Below are positions 49,253 to 51,738 of a stretch of 51,738 bases of DNA, in pieces. The position numbers and the translations under genes are program-made. Numbering within the stretch: the stretch's first letter is position 1; the number at the start of each line of letters is the position of its first letter. The notes below the pieces were generated by a model, which was not told the origin of the DNA, did no database searches, and saw only the letters and a program-made list of their open reading frames with translations. The stretch spans positions 1-51,738 of the forward strand of contig WGMX01000060.1 in NCBI GenBank assembly GCA_016124855.1, read 5' to 3'. Source of the DNA: Anaerolineaceae bacterium (GTDB lineage: Bacteria; Chloroflexota; Anaerolineae; Aggregatilineales; Phototrophicaceae).

Positions 49253-50338
49253 ATGAGTGTAGAGCAACAATTGATTACTGCTGCTGATTGGGACGCGTTT
49301 GTCGGGGCGAACGTCCACGCACACGTGTTACAGCAATGGGCTTGGGGTGAGCTCAAAGCGGCTTACGGCTGGAAAGTTGAACGACTATTCGTCCGCGATG
49401 ATCGGGGGCAAATTTTGGCACTGGCGCAGGTGCTGTTTCGTACCCTGCCCTTGCACCTCGGTACGATGGCTTATCTGGCGATGGGTCCGCTGGTTGTTGA
49501 TCCATACCCTGAAAAAGTCCAGCCGCGTGACTATGCCTTAGCAGTGCTCTGGGAACGAATCCGGCAATCTGGTTTAAACCATCGCGCCGCATTCCTGAAG
49601 TGGGAACCGGGGATTTTTACCAATGGGCTGTCTCAGGAAGCCGTTATTGAAACTTTGATACATGGAAAGTTCCAGTATCTTGGTCTGCGGCAAAGTCCAC
49701 AAACCGTACAGCCACCTCGCACAGTCATGATCGACATCAGCAGCGACGAAGACACCATTCTGGCACGAATGAATCAAGGGACTCGCCGCAAAATTCGCCA
49801 ATCACTCAAAAATGGAATCACCTATCGAGAAGGCACGAAAGCCGATGTGAACATCTTCACCGGTATGATGAATACCACCGGCGAACGCAACGACTTTGGT
49901 GTGCATGAACCCGCTTACTATCAAAAAGCCTTTGACCTGTTTGTGCCACAAGGCGATGCTGCGCTCATTTTGGCTGAACATGAGGGTGATCCACTAGCAG
50001 GCATCATGGTGTTCGCTAAAGGCAAAACCGCGTGGTATCTATACGGCGCATCATCCAATATTAAACGTAATTTGATGGGCGCATATGGTGTGCAATGGGC
50101 GGCCATTCAGTGGGCGAAGGCTAAAGGCTGTACCGAGTATGACATGTGGGGCATCCCTGATGAGGATGAGACGATACTCGAAGCGCAGTTCGAGTCGCGC
50201 TCGGATGGGTTATGGGGAGTTTATGGATTCAAACGCGGTTGGGGTGGCGAAGTCGTGCGTTCGCTCGGCGCGTGGGATAAGGTTTACAATCCAGTGATTT
50301 ATGCGGCTTATCAATTGGCGCTGCGGGCGAGGGGCTAG
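49253..50338 (+). CDS. FemAB/FemX-like aminoacyltransferase (GNAT-type)
   Basis: This 361-residue protein has the two-GNAT-fold plan of FemABX proteins, which add amino acids to peptidoglycan stem peptides using aminoacyl-tRNA. Motifs include HVLQQWAWGELKAAYGWKVE at the start, TMAYLAMGPLV, RMNQGTRRKIRQSLKNGITY in the middle and TAWYLYGASSNIKRN, GAYGVQWAAIQWAKAKGC and YDMWGIPDE near the end. The last two are typical of the family. It implies interpeptide bridge formation or a related lipid or protein aminoacylation. The ribosome site before the ATG is weak (GGTG). kduD follows 5 bases downstream. Confidence 0.85.
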   Translation: MSVEQQLITAADWDAFVGANVHAHVLQQWAWGELKAAYGWKVERLFVRDDRGQILALAQVLFRTLPLHLGTMAYLAMGPLVVDPYPEKVQPRDYALAVLWERIRQSGLNHRAAFLKWEPGIFTNGLSQEAVIETLIHGKFQYLGLRQSPQTVQPPRTVMIDISSDEDTILARMNQGTRRKIRQSLKNGITYREGTKADVNIFTGMMNTTGERNDFGVHEPAYYQKAFDLFVPQGDAALILAEHEGDPLAGIMVFAKGKTAWYLYGASSNIKRNLMGAYGVQWAAIQWAKAKGCTEYDMWGIPDEDETILEAQFESRSDGLWGVYGFKRGWGGEVVRSLGAWDKVYNPVIYAAYQLALRARG

Positions 50339-50343
50339 AAGAT

Positions 50344-51108
50344 ATGGTTCAGGCGATGTTTGATTTGACGGGACGCAAGGCGCTCGTCACCGGAGCAAGT
50401 CGTGGATTGGGTTATGGTATGGCTGAAGCACTGCTTGAAGCAGGCGCAGAGGCGGTGATTGTCGGCTCATCAGACCGAGTTCACAGCGCAGCCAATGAAC
50501 TGGCGCAATCAACGGGTGGCAAAGTTCATCCCATTCAAACTGATTTGGGCAAACGCGATCAACTACGCCAATGTTTTAATGATGCTTTAGAAGTTTTAGG
50601 CACACTCGATATTTTAGTGGTGTGTCATGGGATACAAAGGCGTTCTCCTGCTGAGCAATTTCCACTCGAACAATGGGATGAAGTTATTGAAGTCAATTTG
50701 TCCTCCGTGTTTATGCTCGATCAACTCGCCGGACAAATCATGCTGCAAAAAGGCAAAGGTAAGATTATCAACGTCGCTTCGTTGTTGAGCTTCAGCGGCG
50801 GGATTACTGTTCCAGCTTATGCCGCAGCCAAAGCCGGTGTCTCACGCTTAACCATGTCCTTCGCCAACGAATGGGCGGGACGCGGCATCAATGTCAACGC
50901 CATTGCGCCGGGGTATATGGACACAGATTTAAACACCGCGCTTAAAAGTGACACCAGCCGTTATCAGGCAATCACGAGCCGCATTCCAGCCGGCCGATGG
51001 GGAACTGCCGACGATATGAAAGGTATTACTCTGCTCCTAGCATCGGACGCATCCGATTACATCAATGGCGTGACCATTCCCGTTGATGGCGGCTGGATGG
51101 GTCGATAG
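50344..51108 (+). CDS. kduD: Short-chain dehydrogenase, KduD-like (2-dehydro-3-deoxy-D-gluconate 5-dehydrogenase)
   Basis: The 254-residue SDR has the cofactor motif VTGASRGLGYG (about 16-26), then VVCHGIQRRSPAEQFPLEQW, VNLSSVFMLDQLAG, the catalytic Ser in IINVASLLSFSGG, YAAAKAG with the Tyr/Lys pair, NVNAIAPGYMDTDLNT and SDYINGVTIPVDGGW. The HGIQRRSPAE stretch and the end match the KduD/gluconate-dehydrogenase subfamily acting in uronate degradation. KduI and KdgK are absent here, so the true substrate may differ. It directly follows the FemAB-like gene, probably in one transcript. A start five codons later (ATG at 50356) is possible. Confidence 0.85.
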   Translation: MVQAMFDLTGRKALVTGASRGLGYGMAEALLEAGAEAVIVGSSDRVHSAANELAQSTGGKVHPIQTDLGKRDQLRQCFNDALEVLGTLDILVVCHGIQRRSPAEQFPLEQWDEVIEVNLSSVFMLDQLAGQIMLQKGKGKIINVASLLSFSGGITVPAYAAAKAGVSRLTMSFANEWAGRGINVNAIAPGYMDTDLNTALKSDTSRYQAITSRIPAGRWGTADDMKGITLLLASDASDYINGVTIPVDGGWMGR

Positions 51109-51128
51109 CACATAAAGCTGAGGCGACA

Positions 51129-51632
51129 ATGAGCGAAATAAATCCAACTCAAGAGCAGATTGATGGCGCACTTACAGTTTTGGTGTTAGCGCGAATTGAT
51201 CCATCAAGATACTTTTCCAACAGCAAGTTTGCCGTTAATAGTTTTATGAGTGGTTTTTGGGCTGCTTCAGCATTATGCGGGATTTATCCAACGGGCGAGA
51301 TGGAAATATTAATAGAACGTGGATGGAAACGAACATCTTTTGATCCAGTATTGGAAATGGAAAACGAAGGGTTGTCTGAAGCTGAGATAACCGTCGAAAT
51401 ACTCACGATAGCAATACTCACTCTTCAGCGAAACTACAAAGTGAATTCACAAGTTGTATACGACATACACAGGCAAATAAGGTCATCGAACAAACAAATT
51501 GAAGATGAACTGAATCACGAAGTCGAAACTGGCATTTTCAAGGTAAGTAACAAAATAAATGAGTTAAGAAAAAAAGATATTATCTTCAAGACAAAGCTAA
51601 TGGCAGAACTGGAACGTGATTTGAGAGTGTAA
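51129..51632 (+). CDS. Hypothetical protein, 167 aa, AT-rich gene
   Basis: I do not recognise this protein. It is soluble and mostly helical; the last 70 residues are highly charged (from VVYDIHRQIRSSNKQIEDEL to FKTKLMAELERDLRV) and may form a coiled coil. The N-terminal half contains FMSGFWAASALCGIYPTGEM. The gene is clearly AT-richer than its neighbours in codon use, which suggests recent acquisition or low expression. It lies 20 bases after kduD; the ATG at 51129 follows a GAGGCGAC sequence. Confidence 0.6.
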   Translation: MSEINPTQEQIDGALTVLVLARIDPSRYFSNSKFAVNSFMSGFWAASALCGIYPTGEMEILIERGWKRTSFDPVLEMENEGLSEAEITVEILTIAILTLQRNYKVNSQVVYDIHRQIRSSNKQIEDELNHEVETGIFKVSNKINELRKKDIIFKTKLMAELERDLRV

Positions 51633-51666
51633 AATAGATTGTGTAAATGGAATGCCAGTATAGAGA

Positions 51667-51684
51667 GAGAATTCTCGTTATAAT
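51667..51684 (+). promoter_or_regulatory. TATAAT box next to a perfect palindrome before the last gene
   Basis: GAGAATTCTC (51667-51676) is a perfect 10-base palindrome ending two bases before a consensus TATAAT (51679-51684). It sits in the spacer between -10 and a would-be -35, where a repressor could act. No good -35 is visible. Confidence 0.4.
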
Positions 51685-51718
51685 ACGTCGCATTTGTGAC
51701 GAAAGAAAGGTATTCCGA

Positions 51719-51738
51719 ATGAGTAGCAAAAACAAACA
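51719..51738 (+). CDS. Start of a further gene, cut by the window end
   Basis: ATG at 51719 follows AAAGG at eight bases and a TATAAT box 35 bases upstream. Only MSSKNK and part of the next codon are visible, so no identity can be given. Confidence 0.45.

Noticed and set aside
1..51738. tRNA, rRNA or CRISPR array
   Set aside because: I looked at the gaps for cloverleaf-like sequence, rRNA words and regularly spaced repeats and saw none. Short dispersed repeats are not evenly spaced.
1..51738. Insertion sequence or prophage
   Set aside because: No transposase, integrase or phage structural protein is seen among the translated frames, and no long inverted repeats flank any gene.

Overview
The window looks like a chromosomal segment of a free-living bacterium from the Chloroflexota, probably an Anaerolineae-like lineage. 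This is inferred from gene content and protein style, since no rRNA marker is present. Pointers are an rpsO-pnp pair, two tandem S1-domain genes, an archaeal/eukaryotic-type prolyl-tRNA synthetase beside a bacterial-type one, a membrane-arm-only complex I operon with two NuoM proteins, and dispersed C-rich intergenic repeats. Base composition is near 50% G+C. Almost everything is housekeeping or envelope metabolism. I see no prophage, transposase, CRISPR array, rRNA or tRNA.

Layout. 0.2-1.7 kb (+): unknown gene, UbiX-type flavin prenyltransferase and a PNPOx-like flavoprotein, all overlapping. 1.9-5.9 kb (-): a predicted secreted zincin and a large GT-C membrane protein fused to a GH5-like glycosidase domain. 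5.9-9.7 kb (-): infA, rpsU and two S1-domain proteins, each S1 gene with its own promoter and leader. 9.7-15.6 kb (-): phosphoribosyltransferase, 1-pyrroline-5-carboxylate dehydrogenase, two methyltransferase-like proteins, a small protein and an AI-2E family membrane protein. 15.8-18.6 kb (-): rpsO-pnp with a clear promoter and terminator. 18.9-21.7 kb (+): a histidine kinase followed by three stand-alone receiver proteins. 21.7-29.7 kb (-): double-NYN protein, archaeal-type ProRS, ClC transporter, bacterial-type ProRS. 29.8-35.7 kb: GT-C transferase (+), MazG-like protein, undecaprenyl-phosphate sugar phosphotransferase, GT2 glycosyltransferase and MurE (-). 35.9-38.6 kb (-): F0 sector of ATP synthase (atpI/Z, a, c and a b-delta fusion). 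38.8-48.9 kb (-): nuoA-H-J-K-L-M-M'-N. 49.3-51.7 kb (+): FemAB-like protein, KduD-like dehydrogenase, an AT-rich unknown gene and the first codons of another gene.

The bioenergetic block is the most interesting part. The complex I cluster encodes only membrane-arm subunits but four antiporter-like subunits (L, M, M', N). NuoL carries an extra stretch of about 27 residues in its lateral amphipathic helix, as described for complex I variants with a fourth pumping subunit. The extra NuoM' lacks the canonical TM7 lysine. A Rex-like operator overlaps the predicted nuoA promoter. The neighbouring F0 operon has a b subunit with a signal-peptide-like N-terminus and only the C-terminal half of subunit delta fused to its C-terminus; no F1 genes follow.

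Other points worth a second look are an AT-rich patch inside murE (111 G+C in 300 bases by hand count, flanks about 54%), C-rich repeats of which one lies in frame in a gene and another abuts the murE start, the kinase-plus-three-receivers cluster, and the two unrelated ProRS types. All identifications come from reading translations and motifs; no database search was possible.
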